Below, piece after piece: positions 1 through 9,455 of a DNA stretch of 21,075 bases. Position numbers and translations under genes: made by a program. The notes under the pieces were generated by a model. It saw only the letters and a program-made list of their open reading frames with translations. It searched no databases and had not been told where the DNA came from. This DNA is from Hamiltosporidium magnivora (taxonomy: Eukaryota; Microsporidia; Dubosqiidae), in the NCBI GenBank assembly GCA_004325065.1, contig PITI01000113.1, forward strand, positions 1 through 21,075, given 5' to 3'. Each line of letters opens with the position of its first letter. Position 1 is the stretch's first letter.

Positions 1-881
1 ATTTACTTTAAACTATAGAATATTACGTTACTTGCATATTTTCTGCATATCTCAGAGATTTGTAGTTCTTAAATAAAGAAAAAGGAGAAAAATAGCAAAT
101 AATAGAAACACGGTGAATATATGAATTAAAACGAGTAAAAAGGATTTAATATTTTATCAATAGAAGCTTAGGATCGTATATTTCATAATATGTTTATTTT
201 TTTTATAGTCGTGAAAATAGTAATGTCATTAGACATATAATATATAGATTTAATAAAAAAAAGTGTGTGTAGTTGTTAACAACAGTTAAATATAAGATAC
301 AAATCTTATAAAAAAGCAACTACATTTAATCGACCGAGTCTTAATTAAAAATATAAAAGATAAAAACAAAACATTTTTATATTAAATCAAATTAATTTAA
401 TTTAATGATTTATAAAAATGTAAGACCTAGCTATAAATTATACCGGTAATTTTAATATATTGCCTAAACTTTATATTAAATTTGGATTCTTCCTTGCATA
501 TTATCAAAAATCCATTATTAGCTGTTATGTATCGTTTAAATATTTCGAATCTTACCAATTCTTTTTGTTATGCAATAATTGTAACAGAAAATTTTTTTTG
601 TAAGCGCCAAAAAAATTATTTATCATAAATTTTAAATTTGATTTACTCATTATATCCTCTGTTGCTTATAAAAAAAATATATAATATTAAATTCGCATTT
701 GAACCATTCAAATTACCGACTAGATTTTATATTTGACATACTTCCAAAAGAATATTCTTGTTTAATTTAATTAATTAATTAATCTAAGACCAATTTAAAA
801 ACTTCCATTTTAATCAATAAAATTATGATAAAAATCTTTTAATTTGTTTTTTATCTTCAAAAAAGTATTTATAGCTAAGAA
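1..881. other. gene-free AT-rich stretch at the left edge
   Basis: No open frame with protein-like composition was found on either strand. The sequence is strongly AT-rich with many short A and T runs. The only structure noted is a nested inverted repeat at 268-324. The part just before the gene at 882 has no C-rich initiation signal. Confidence 0.6.
268..324. repeat. nested inverted repeat / potential hairpin
   Basis: The outer arms TGTAGTTG (268-275) and CAACTACA (317-324) are perfectly complementary. Inside them TATAAGAT (291-298) pairs perfectly with ATCTTATA (303-310) around the 4-base loop ACAA. A small palindrome GTTGTTAACAAC lies in the left part. The element is in a gene-free region. 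It could be a structured RNA or a transposon end, but AT-rich DNA makes short palindromes by chance, so no function is assigned. Confidence 0.4.
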
Positions 882-2204
882 ATGCAAATTCTTACAATGA
901 AAAGAAATTTACTAGGCTCAGCTATAGTTTTTATGGTGATGAAATTTTCTGAGAGTAGATTAAGCTATAACAGTAATATAGAATATATGAGCACAAGGAT
1001 AATACCATTTTTGCCGCATATAATCATGTATATGAAAGGATGCATGGCAGCGTCGAAGCAACCTGCTGAAATAGCAAATGAACGTGTTGAAAGTCATTAC
1101 ATAGAGGACAACTATTGTCAAACAAGTATATCTTTCTATGTTTCTTACTTTATTTTGTATTTCTGTGATGATAGAGCTAAAGAGAAAGAAAGGCGAGATT
1201 TGGTCAAGGAGTGTTTGATTAGTAAAATAGATGCATCGGGTATTGCTCAACCAAGAAAAGATGAAATAATCCAGAGATTTGAAAATATATGGAATGCAAG
1301 CTCCGTGGATAACCACGAAAGTGATTTCTATTTGGCAATGGATTATGTTCTTATAAAAATAGCACTTGAAGCAGAAAAATATATAGTTAATGAAATACTT
1401 TCAATCAAGAGTATGTCTGCAACGTTACTAACTCATTATTTCTTTAAAGATATAATGACACTAAAACTTATGCTTGCTGAAAAAATGATTGAGATGGCAC
1501 AAAGTGAGCATCTTTGTCCCTGCATACGCGACCCTAATTTCTTTGAAAGTACTGCCTTACGTTACACTGATTATATGAGTTTCGAAAAGATGTGTGAGAG
1601 ATACCTAACTAGTATACCCAGTGTTGACGTGAATGTTTTGATGCTTTTTTACGATATAGAAGGTGAGTTTTTACACGAAGCCTTGATAAATATGCGGTCT
1701 GAAATTAAAGAAAATATTTACCAAGAATTAGCCGAAAAAGATGTGATGGTAGAATGCTTTGCTGATTTGTTTTTGTCTGATATAAATTTTACAACGACAG
1801 AATTGAATCCAGGATCTACATTTCCAAATGAAAAATTAAAGGTCATTACGAAAGATGCAGGGTCGGAGATTTATAATTTTGTAAGTCCGATTATCTTAGA
1901 AATGATTGGTAATATCACTGGTACTCGAGGGTTTAAAAATATTGTGAGTGGAGCAGTAACTAGTATACAAAGAGAAATGGCTAGTAAAGAATACAAAGAA
2001 AATTTAAGCCAGCATTTAAACGACTATCAAGCTGCTTTGAAGGAACTGGAAAAAACTTTAGAAGATACCGCTGTCGAAAAAATGACACAAGCATTTTCTA
2101 AAGCGAATCCTTCTAAAGATGAAATATCAGTCGAGAAAAAAACCGAAGATGAAGGACAGGCTACTGGAGAAGAACTTGTAGGTGCAGTTGGAGGACACGA
2201 GTGA
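882..2204 (+). CDS. hypothetical protein, possibly secreted, 440 aa
   Basis: I do not recognise this protein. The 440-residue frame is far longer than chance open frames in such AT-rich DNA, and its composition is balanced, so it is almost certainly a gene. A second ATG at 897 (residue 6) would begin with MKRNLLGSAIVFMVMKFSES, which reads like a signal peptide (basic start, then a short hydrophobic stretch). The ATG at 882 adds five residues, and the choice is open. Eight cysteines (54, 79, 95, 111, 212, 214, 238, 292), including a CPC at 212-214, suggest an extracytoplasmic or disulfide-bonded fold. The middle is predicted to be helical. Residues about 368-408 look like a coiled coil, and the tail is acidic and Gly-rich. 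Unlike four other genes here it has no C-rich motif before the start. It stands alone, with gene-free DNA on both sides. A lineage-specific secreted protein is the best guess; the function is unknown. Confidence 0.8.
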   Translation: MQILTMKRNLLGSAIVFMVMKFSESRLSYNSNIEYMSTRIIPFLPHIIMYMKGCMAASKQPAEIANERVESHYIEDNYCQTSISFYVSYFILYFCDDRAKEKERRDLVKECLISKIDASGIAQPRKDEIIQRFENIWNASSVDNHESDFYLAMDYVLIKIALEAEKYIVNEILSIKSMSATLLTHYFFKDIMTLKLMLAEKMIEMAQSEHLCPCIRDPNFFESTALRYTDYMSFEKMCERYLTSIPSVDVNVLMLFYDIEGEFLHEALINMRSEIKENIYQELAEKDVMVECFADLFLSDINFTTTELNPGSTFPNEKLKVITKDAGSEIYNFVSPIILEMIGNITGTRGFKNIVSGAVTSIQREMASKEYKENLSQHLNDYQAALKELEKTLEDTAVEKMTQAFSKANPSKDEISVEKKTEDEGQATGEELVGAVGGHE

Positions 2205-4035
2205 TGAATATTAAAATACTTTCCGTTATTTTTTGTATATTTACTACACTTGTTACCTTATTTCTTTTTAAATCAACACATTTTATATTTTTTTACTCAT
2301 GGTTTATTCTATTCTAGGGCTACCTGGAAGTTTCGTTTCTAGCATTTATCAAAAAATTTTATTTTAAAAAATAAATAAAACGCTTAGAGATCAACATAAT
2401 TATAGTCTTTCACATGGTTTCTTTTCAAAGCAATTTATTTTTGAAGTTTTTTGTATTCTCATATGTTACCTAAATATTATAAGAAAAACTATAATGTGAA
2501 TAAAATTTGCTTCTATCTATAATTTAAATGAACAAATGACTACAAGTTTGTTTCCAAAGCGAACGAAATCAATTTAATTAATCAAGTTTTTAAGAACATA
2601 TGAACTGCAAAATTTGATAAATTTCATGAATGCTTAGATTTACTTAAATTTTATGTTTAATATTTAATATTTGTATTAATATTCAGCAGGAATTTGTGTT
2701 TTTGCAAAGATCAAATTAATCAATCACAAGAAGTTTTACATTAACACAAATTTAACAAAATTGTATGATGTTTTCTATGTCGTATAATCATATAATATTT
2801 TTTTTGAATGAAGAAATGAAAGCCGAATGTTTCCCAAAATATAACAGCAAAAAAACAAGCAAAATATTTAATTAGTAAGAAAAATATGCATGTTTCTAGA
2901 TTATTACAGCCAAAATTAGTAGTTTCAAAACCAATTAAACTAACATTCAAACAATAAATATAATTTTCCCATATCCAAGGCAATTTTTACCGAGCGAGAA
3001 ATCGAAAGAAAAATATTTAATTTGTAAATCTTCGATATTATTTATAAGAAAGTAACAAAAAAATTAATTTTTAATTTACCAGTGCTTAAATAACGACTGT
3101 AAGAGGTTAATACTTTTAAAAACAACCCTTCAATATACCAATACCTACCATAAAATGGAGCAAATTTTTGCAATTTAAAGTCAAATAAGATAAACTAAGA
3201 AATAAAACTATTAAGATAAGTTTTATTTCTTATAATTTGATCGGAAAAGGCACATGATCTAATATTATGCAATAAAATATTGTATATACATTTCCTGCTT
3301 CTTTTATTTCATGTATATAATTAATTTTAACCATATTCGTTATCAAGCGAAGTATTATGTAAAAAATCTTTGATATCTTAAAATCTACTCCGAATTAATA
3401 TTTGACAGAAAACCAAATTAAAATTTTGCAATAACAAAAATTAAACTTTCCTCTATTCCCTATTAAGGATCAAACAAGCAGTTTAATAGTTATAAAGTAA
3501 AAAAGTTTTTTCACAGGGACTGCTAGATGGAGATGAATTAAAAATATTTGAGAATTAGCCCGTATTATTTATAATACGATGAATCAATTTATTGATAATC
3601 TTTAAAAATATTTTGTAAGAAAAAAAAATGTACATTAGTTGACTTTAAAAAACGAAACTTAAAAAGAACCATCTTTATATCCGAATAAACTCAGTCGATT
3701 AATTAAATTTCAAAAAATTTCTAAGTTTAATTCAGTCTATAATTTAATTGAAACCTTTTTAAGAACAATTAAAAAGCTCAAATATCAATTATAAAATTTC
3801 TATCAATCATCACTAGAAAATAATCGAAATAACTTAAACAAATAAATAGACTTTTATTCCTACAAACGAAGAATTTAAACACAAAAAAAAACTTTGAAAT
3901 ACAAAAAGAGACCATTATAATAAGAATACAAATATAAAATGAATATTTCGTTTATTTACTATTCAATGTTAATTTAATATTTAAATATCAAATATAATAC
4001 CAATAAATTTAAATTTAATAGTTTATTAGATTATA
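2205..4035. other. gene-free AT-rich stretch
   Basis: No convincing gene was found. The longest frame (minus strand, 2741-2983, 80 codons) would need a TTG start, is dominated by F, I, L, C and W, and has no initiation signal. It is within what chance gives in this composition. No RNA gene or long repeat was recognised. Confidence 0.6.
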
Positions 4036-4039
4036 GCAG

Positions 4040-4193
4040 ATTTGGTAAGCCCATCTCCGCCCACATCTCCACCCACATCCCAATCTACAACTTTATCTTA
4101 ATAAAATTTCTCTATTATTTTCTATTACATATTTCCAATTCCCACCTTCAATTTTTTTTAAAAAATACCTAAAATTTAAATCACCCCTTTATT
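4040..4193 (+). promoter_or_regulatory. upstream region and C-rich initiation signal of the 4194 gene
   Basis: The signal CACCCC (4182-4187) lies 6 bases before the ATG at 4194, and an AAATTT box sits just upstream (4172-4177). The two together match the CCC-like and AAATTT-like elements described at microsporidian gene starts. Further up, at about 4048-4081, three degenerate 11-12-bp copies of a GCCCACATCTCC-like unit stand out as a C-rich island in very AT-rich DNA. Whether these upstream copies are functional sites or by-products of slippage is not known. Confidence 0.6.
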
Positions 4194-5321
4194 ATGCTAA
4201 GCGATAAAGATATTGAAGATTTAGAAGAAAAATTTAGTGACTCATTTATTTTTTCAAAAGAATCCAAATTCAAAAATTCACACATAAACAATAATTATGA
4301 TAACGACTCATTTTTATTTTCAAAAGAATCCAAATTCAAAGATTCACACGTAAACAATAATTATGATAACGACTCATTGCAACATTTTTATGATTTTAGC
4401 AAAATAAAAACAAAAGGTATTTTACAAGAAAAAAATATTTTTAAAGACAAAACAGCAAAAAAAACAAATACTCACAACACAAATACTTACAATGCAAGTA
4501 ATTACAATGCAAGTAATCACAATATAAATAGTTATAAAACAGACAAATACACTCATAATGAGACACCAAGAAAAACAAATAATAATGTAAATAATTATAA
4601 AAAATACCAAGAAAATTTAAACGAAGAACCAATATCGTATAAAAATATAAATCTCCATAAAAATAATAATTCAGAAGAAAAAGATTCTCTGATTCATACA
4701 AATACATTTACCATATCAAAGAGTATAAAAGAAGATATCAATGAAGGGTTCAATAATAAGGATTACCAATCAAATGATAAAAATATAGTTGATCAAGCCT
4801 TGAATTATAAATTAAATAAAGAAAACACAAATGAAAACCACAATAGTAAAAGTGTTAAAAGCAAAGAACAATTCCGTAAATATTCAAATAAAGAAAACAC
4901 AAATGAAAACCACAATAGTAAAAGTGTTAAAAACAACATAACTGATTATAAAAACACAGAAAATCTTACCAAATTACAACACGAACTAGACAATCTAAAA
5001 GACACACACAAAAGAATGTTACAAATAAAAAGTAAATTATTATATTTAATAGATATAGAAGTACAAAAAGTAAAAAAATCGATTATTTTTAAGAAAAATG
5101 AAGAAATAAAAAGTATAATTAATAAATACCAATCTATTATTTTAGAAAAAGATTCTATTATAAACAATCTTAAATTACAAGCGAATGATAAGATTGATAT
5201 AAATAATAGAGATGATAAAGACGAGTTGGAACTTTATAAAAGAAAGGTAGAAAAGTATAAAGATGCTTATATAAAGTTAAAAGAAAAGTATAGAAGAGAT
5301 ATTTTGAACAAAATGATGTAA
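4194..5321 (+). CDS. hypothetical Asn/Lys-rich protein with C-terminal coiled coil, 375 aa
   Basis: I do not recognise a family. The start is supported by CACCCC six bases upstream and an AAATTT box before that. Residues 1-250 are low-complexity, rich in Asn, Lys, Ser, Tyr and His. They contain two internal duplications: a 22-residue unit repeated at 17-38 and 39-60 (containing FSKESKFK), and NKENTNENHNSKSVK at 208-222 and 232-246. Residues about 255-330 and 342-372 are Lys/Glu/Leu-rich helix with heptad-like spacing and are probably a coiled coil, so the protein may be a structural or tethering component. It has no signal peptide and no membrane segment. The last 26 codons and the stop are the first copy of an 80-bp triplication that continues beyond the gene. 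The long Asn-rich part probably reflects AT-driven repeat growth. Confidence 0.85.
   Translation: MLSDKDIEDLEEKFSDSFIFSKESKFKNSHINNNYDNDSFLFSKESKFKDSHVNNNYDNDSLQHFYDFSKIKTKGILQEKNIFKDKTAKKTNTHNTNTYNASNYNASNHNINSYKTDKYTHNETPRKTNNNVNNYKKYQENLNEEPISYKNINLHKNNNSEEKDSLIHTNTFTISKSIKEDINEGFNNKDYQSNDKNIVDQALNYKLNKENTNENHNSKSVKSKEQFRKYSNKENTNENHNSKSVKNNITDYKNTENLTKLQHELDNLKDTHKRMLQIKSKLLYLIDIEVQKVKKSIIFKKNEEIKSIINKYQSIILEKDSIINNLKLQANDKIDINNRDDKDELELYKRKVEKYKDAYIKLKEKYRRDILNKMM
4242..4373 (+). repeat. 66-bp in-frame tandem duplication inside the 4194 gene
   Basis: Two adjacent 22-codon units encode residues 17-38 and 39-60. They share FSKESKFK and NNNYDND and differ by only a few substitutions (I/L, N/D, I/V). 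The unit is a multiple of three, so the frame is kept. The small divergence suggests a recent duplication. Confidence 0.9.
4815..4931 (+). repeat. 72-bp-period in-frame duplication inside the 4194 gene
   Basis: A 15-codon block encoding NKENTNENHNSKSVK occurs at residues 208-222 and again at 232-246, at nearly identical nucleotide sequence. The frame is kept. The nine residues between the copies are unique. Confidence 0.85.
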
Positions 5322-5491
5322 GAAAGGTAGAAAAGTATAAAGATGCGTATATAAAGTTAAAAGAAAAGTATAGAAGAGATATTTTGAAAAAAATGATGTG
5401 AGATAAGTAGAAAAGTATAAAGATGCTTATATAAAGTTAAAAGAAAAGTATAGAAGAGATATTTTGAACAAAATGATGTGAGATAGGTAAA
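5241..5491 (+). repeat. 80-bp tandem triplication across the 3' end of the 4194 gene
   Basis: Copies start at 5241, 5321 and 5401, with a short fourth fragment at 5481. Copy 1 holds the last 26 codons, and the TAA stop bridges the copy 1/copy 2 junction. Because 80 is not a multiple of three, copies 2 and 3 lie outside the reading frame. Copy 2 could still encode the same 26 residues in its own frame and ends in TGA. Copy 3 has a TAA at its second codon. The copies differ at only a few positions, so the event is recent or the array is being homogenised. Confidence 0.95.
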
Positions 5492-8087
5492 GTAATTTTA
5501 TGTATTTTTAGGCTGAAGTATATATCATTCTTTGTAATTTTTTGTAATTTTATTAAGTTCTTGATGGAACGAGGATGACCAAATTAAAAATATGCGTTTT
5601 TCATTTCTTAAGTCATAATCACTAGTTATATATTTTTGTGGGACTAAAAATACACCAAAATCAGATTGTTTCATCTGAATTCGTATAGAAGAATAGGTCT
5701 AAAAGCCGTGAAACCACTTTAAAAAATGTTTGAATTTTTTTATATAAGAAGATTATAAAGTTTTATTAAACTTATAGATAATTACAACGTAAAAGCATAA
5801 AGATCTAACAATGTTCAATCTAGTTAGAAAACTTGACGCCCGACAGCTACGAAAAAACAAACACTTTAAAAGAGCAGGGATTAAACGTTAGTAATTATAG
5901 ATGTTAGTTTTTTATTGCAATGTCTTATTGACTCTCTTATAAGTCATCGAGATATATATTAGCAAGATGTTTATTTTATAAAAAAAGAAGTGAAAAGCAA
6001 TTAAGAAATTTGCAGGTTTTTTGGATGGCATAGGTGGGCTATGATTTGCGATTACACACTAGGAAACAAAAATTGACGAACAAAGAACTACCTATCTTCA
6101 GGTAAATTGGGTTTACACGACTTTTATATGAAAAGTTTTTTATTTAGTCATTTAAATGATAACTATAGAGCTTTTAAGAGCAGCGTATATGTAAAGCATA
6201 GAACGATTAGTACCACATAAAATAAAATATATCATTTTTATAAAAAGATTTGATTTTTGTTTTTACGATCCATAAAGGGGGCTTCGAACCCAATAAGATC
6301 TCGAATTTATTCTTATATATATTTTTTAACGTATTTTTACAAAAAAAATTCGGACATTCTTTTGTTTCAAGATTTCTATATATTTTTCATTATCTCACAT
6401 TGATTCCTACTAAACCAGCAGACACAAAAATAAAAAAGTTTTCTTTCTCAATCAATAGAGTTCAACTTAAAAAACCATTTCATACTTTTAAAGTTAAAAA
6501 TTTCATTATTTTTTTGAAGCTTTTATACCAATATTTCAATAAAAATAAATGCGCAAATATTTATATTAGTAGAACCAAATTTATATTGGCTTAATCATGC
6601 AGATGTAGACAGTTTTAATATATTCCTCATTCTTCTTACATAATCAGATAATTATCAAGAATAGTATTGACAGTAAGCCCCGAATGTTTGCATAGCATCC
6701 TAAGTGTACGCTTTTTGTGTCTGTATCGATTTTTTTTGTTACGACTTTATCTCTAAAGAATCATTAAACCAAGGTTAATCCAATTTTAGTTCATCTTGAT
6801 TTCTTTTTACAATTTTGAGCATTCTTAAATGGATTTATAGGCCAATCATTTTTGATTTCGAGTTAAAACAAATTAAAAAAGGAATAGAATACGTAAGTAA
6901 GAAAGAAAATTATTGACTACCATCGAAAATCTTTCTGTTCTTCTCAGATACTGTATTAGTCGCCTAAAAACGGATTCACTTGAATAATAATGCAAATTGC
7001 AGGTGATCTGATACCCCATGGTATATCCTCTAGATCTTTGTTGGCTATGAGTAGCAAGAAACCTGTTTAAATATAAAACATATTATAAGAGAATTGTTTT
7101 TAGGTATTATATTTATACGGATTTCACTAATAATCACTGGTTATAGGTAACGGCATATATTGAGATCTGTTTCTGTAAGGCCATCATCTCTTCTACATGC
7201 AGCTTAATATCATCAAGGTACATAAGTCTTCTTTTTCTTCTTCTTTTTGTGAAATTTATTTTTAGCCACTTCTAAAGTCTGTTTTACATATCAATCTTGA
7301 TATTGCACCTTGGACTATGTATTTTTTCACACATAATTTGCATATATGACTAATCAAGAATATTTCTAAAAGTTTATTTTCAAACTCCTGCTTTATTCAA
7401 ATTATGTGGATGGCTATCGAAAAATTAAAGTTGTCAAACATTACTTTCTATAATTTTTTTTACCAATAATGAAGTCTTTCTAGACATACTAACGCATCAA
7501 CAATGTTATAATATGTGTCAATTAGATTAAGAATTCCAAAATATTAATATTTTAATTACTATTTATTTCGTGATCTACGTAATTCTCGATACAAAATAGT
7601 TCTAAAAATATTTTAAAAACTTCCTTCTCTATTCTCATAACTTATATTCTTAGTCTTATAGTTTCCAAATGTTATTCATTTTTATTAAATATAAACTTAG
7701 AAAAAAGGCAATAAAAGAATTGAAGACTTAAATAAATAAAACTATATAAAGGGTGCTTTTCTTAGGATCAGGTATCTATAGCTTTCAATCCTTTATATAC
7801 TTTATAATACTTTTATAATTTACAATACCTTAAATACTTTTAAAATTTAGTGCATAAAAATTGGAGAAAGATGAAAAAAAGTAAAAAATAAAAATTGAAC
7901 TTCATTTGATTACGTTCATATTCAACGCATTCCATTTTATTTTAAACAAAAAAACTTTTAAGACTATAGCAAAAAAAATATAATACCGAACCAATAGATA
8001 TCTAAAGATGTATTTAAAGCATACGAAATGTATAAAAAACAATAGAAAAGTATTCGATAAATTTCGGGTTAACAAATTTTCTCGCTT
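5492..8087. other. gene-free stretch with decayed coding material
   Basis: No intact gene was found. Patches at about 5640-5720, 5811-5891, 5990-6130 and 6640-7300 are richer in G and C and less poor in codon-like runs than the surroundings, which suggests decayed genes. Only the 6640-7300 patch could be tied to a family (reverse transcriptase, minus strand). A 114-codon frame on the plus strand at 6250-6594 has a TTG start and no internal methionine, so it is not called as a gene. Confidence 0.5.
6640..7300 (-). pseudogene. decayed reverse-transcriptase fragment of an R2-like retroelement
   Basis: Minus-strand translation gives LMYLDDIKLHVE at about 7226-7190. The Y-L-D-D core (7220-7200 region) matches the catalytic Y/F-x-D-D box of reverse transcriptases, and the flanking residues fit the R2-like elements of microsporidia. 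About 170 codons further on, at about 6720-6690, a run reading KKIDTDTKS resembles the region that follows the polymerase core in that family. Stops and frameshifts occur throughout. The catalytic box is the solid part; the downstream extent is inferred. Confidence 0.4.
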
Positions 8088-9210
8088 TTAAATGATTCTT
8101 TCAGACATTTCAACCACTTCACTGCTTTCCTCTAGAGTTGAATCTTCATTTACATTAATTGTCGGATCTTCCACCACAGTGGTCAGGCCATCCAAAATAA
8201 AAAGTTAAAATATTTTTTGTGTTTTCTGTTTTACCACCATCTTCCACGTTATACTTGCTTTAAAGGGTGTGCTGGTTGTTTACATATCTCAGATCTTTTA
8301 ATAACACACTCGCCCCGATCTCTTCGGTATTTTATCTAGACTCAAACCCTCTTTCCGATCAAAAAAATTGTTTCTGCTGTATTCCTAGGACCATCGACTG
8401 AAATCATGCCTCTACTTTATGAGTATTTAAGTTTTTTAACATGAAACCTATGGTATTTTGTTTTAATATCGTTCTCCATCATAGTATAACAAATTATTTT
8501 CACACCAAACACATAATAAGACCCAATTAATTTGCTGATTGGTCATACTTCCTAAGCTTATCCGTTTCAACTATTTGAAGAGAGTCTTGGGATGTGATTA
8601 TCACCTCAATGAGGGTTATCCTATTCTGCTTCCTGCCGAAAATATATATACCTTGCCTATTATTACGAATTTTTACACTAGTTTTATTCTGATGTCCACT
8701 CTTATTTCTGCATACTCGTTATTAAGAATTTATTTTTCAAGTGATTCATAATCTGTTTCAAGACTTAAATTTATATATATTTAATAGGAGTAAATTTATC
8801 CATCGCAATCTTTATTGGTCGTCTAGTATTGTCATGATCAAGCATTTTTTTTTACAACTCGTTGCCAAATAGTCGAATGTTTTTCTAGACGCATTGCATT
8901 GTTGACATACACCTTCTGTATCCCATAAAACATTACTATCTAGATATAGAAGAACATTACTTCATCGCGTGGTCTTACACTTCCTTTCTTTAACCATCTT
9001 GAGGAGCCATTTACACATTCCAGCTCATTTTTTCTTGCAATATATAACTTTAAATGTAGTTTTCGTTTTTCTCTCTAATTATATAAGTTAGCTAGTTGAG
9101 CTGATTATAATTTCTTCTTTGTGACTTTCTCTTCCAACCCGTATTTTATTTTTAAAAAGTTTTTTATCATTGCAAGGTGAGTTTTGTTAGGGATATATAA
9201 AAAATTAAAA
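8088..9210 (-). pseudogene. decayed C-terminal part of an R2-like (type-1, non-LTR) retroelement polyprotein
   Basis: Read on the minus strand, several pieces in shifting frames match the C-terminus of an R2-like element I know from microsporidia. WLKKGSVRPRDEVM is at about 8999-8955. A zinc-knuckle remnant, C-x2-C at the start and C at the end, is at 8854-8907, with the expected His lost (FDYLATSC). ITLIEV followed by SQDSLQIVETDKLRKYD is at 8542-8640. A Glu-rich tail with EDPTINVNEDSTLEES ends in TAA at 8088-8090. In-frame stops (for example after FFYI and at DDQ) and single-base shifts make it non-functional. The tail is clearly related to the open frame at 20910-21075. In the intact family these elements insert by target-primed reverse transcription. 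The upstream limit near 9210 is approximate. Confidence 0.75.
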
Positions 9211-9455
9211 TCTTTTAGAAAATAACGAAGGGTCTTCTTTCATATTGAAAAATAAATACAAATAAGTTAATTAGAAAACAATAAAACACAGTACAAATTT
9301 CTCAACCTAAAAAGTATAAAACAAGAAAGAAGAATCTTTATTACCAATACAGAATCCAAATGAGTAGAAATAAATTGTAATACCTTATACAAACACACAT
9401 GCTCGAATACATTTTACAAAATACCACCCATCCTCATTCATATATCACCTCTCAA
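9211..9455. other. spacer between retroelement relic and proteasome gene
   Basis: A short AT-rich spacer that serves as the 3' flank of the minus-strand proteasome gene. No gene is visible. The far left part may still belong to the upstream part of the retroelement relic. Confidence 0.5.

Noticed and set aside
2741..2983. 80-codon minus-strand frame with a hydrophobic segment
   Set aside because: TTG start, no start signal, Phe/Ile/Cys-rich spacer-like composition; a membrane-like run is common in translated T-rich DNA.
6275..6295. CTTCGAACCC resembling a tRNA T-arm
   Set aside because: No matching 5-bp T-stem, acceptor stem, D-arm or anticodon arm at the right distance on either strand.
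6250..6594. 114-codon open frame on the plus strand
   Set aside because: It needs a TTG start, has no methionine inside, lacks the C-rich start signal, and its composition (F, I, K, N, L) is that of translated AT-rich spacer. Its length is slightly above chance, so a relic is possible.
8539..8751. 70-codon plus-strand frame
   Set aside because: TTG start, and it is the antisense shadow of the retroelement relic, whose minus-strand blocks match a known family.
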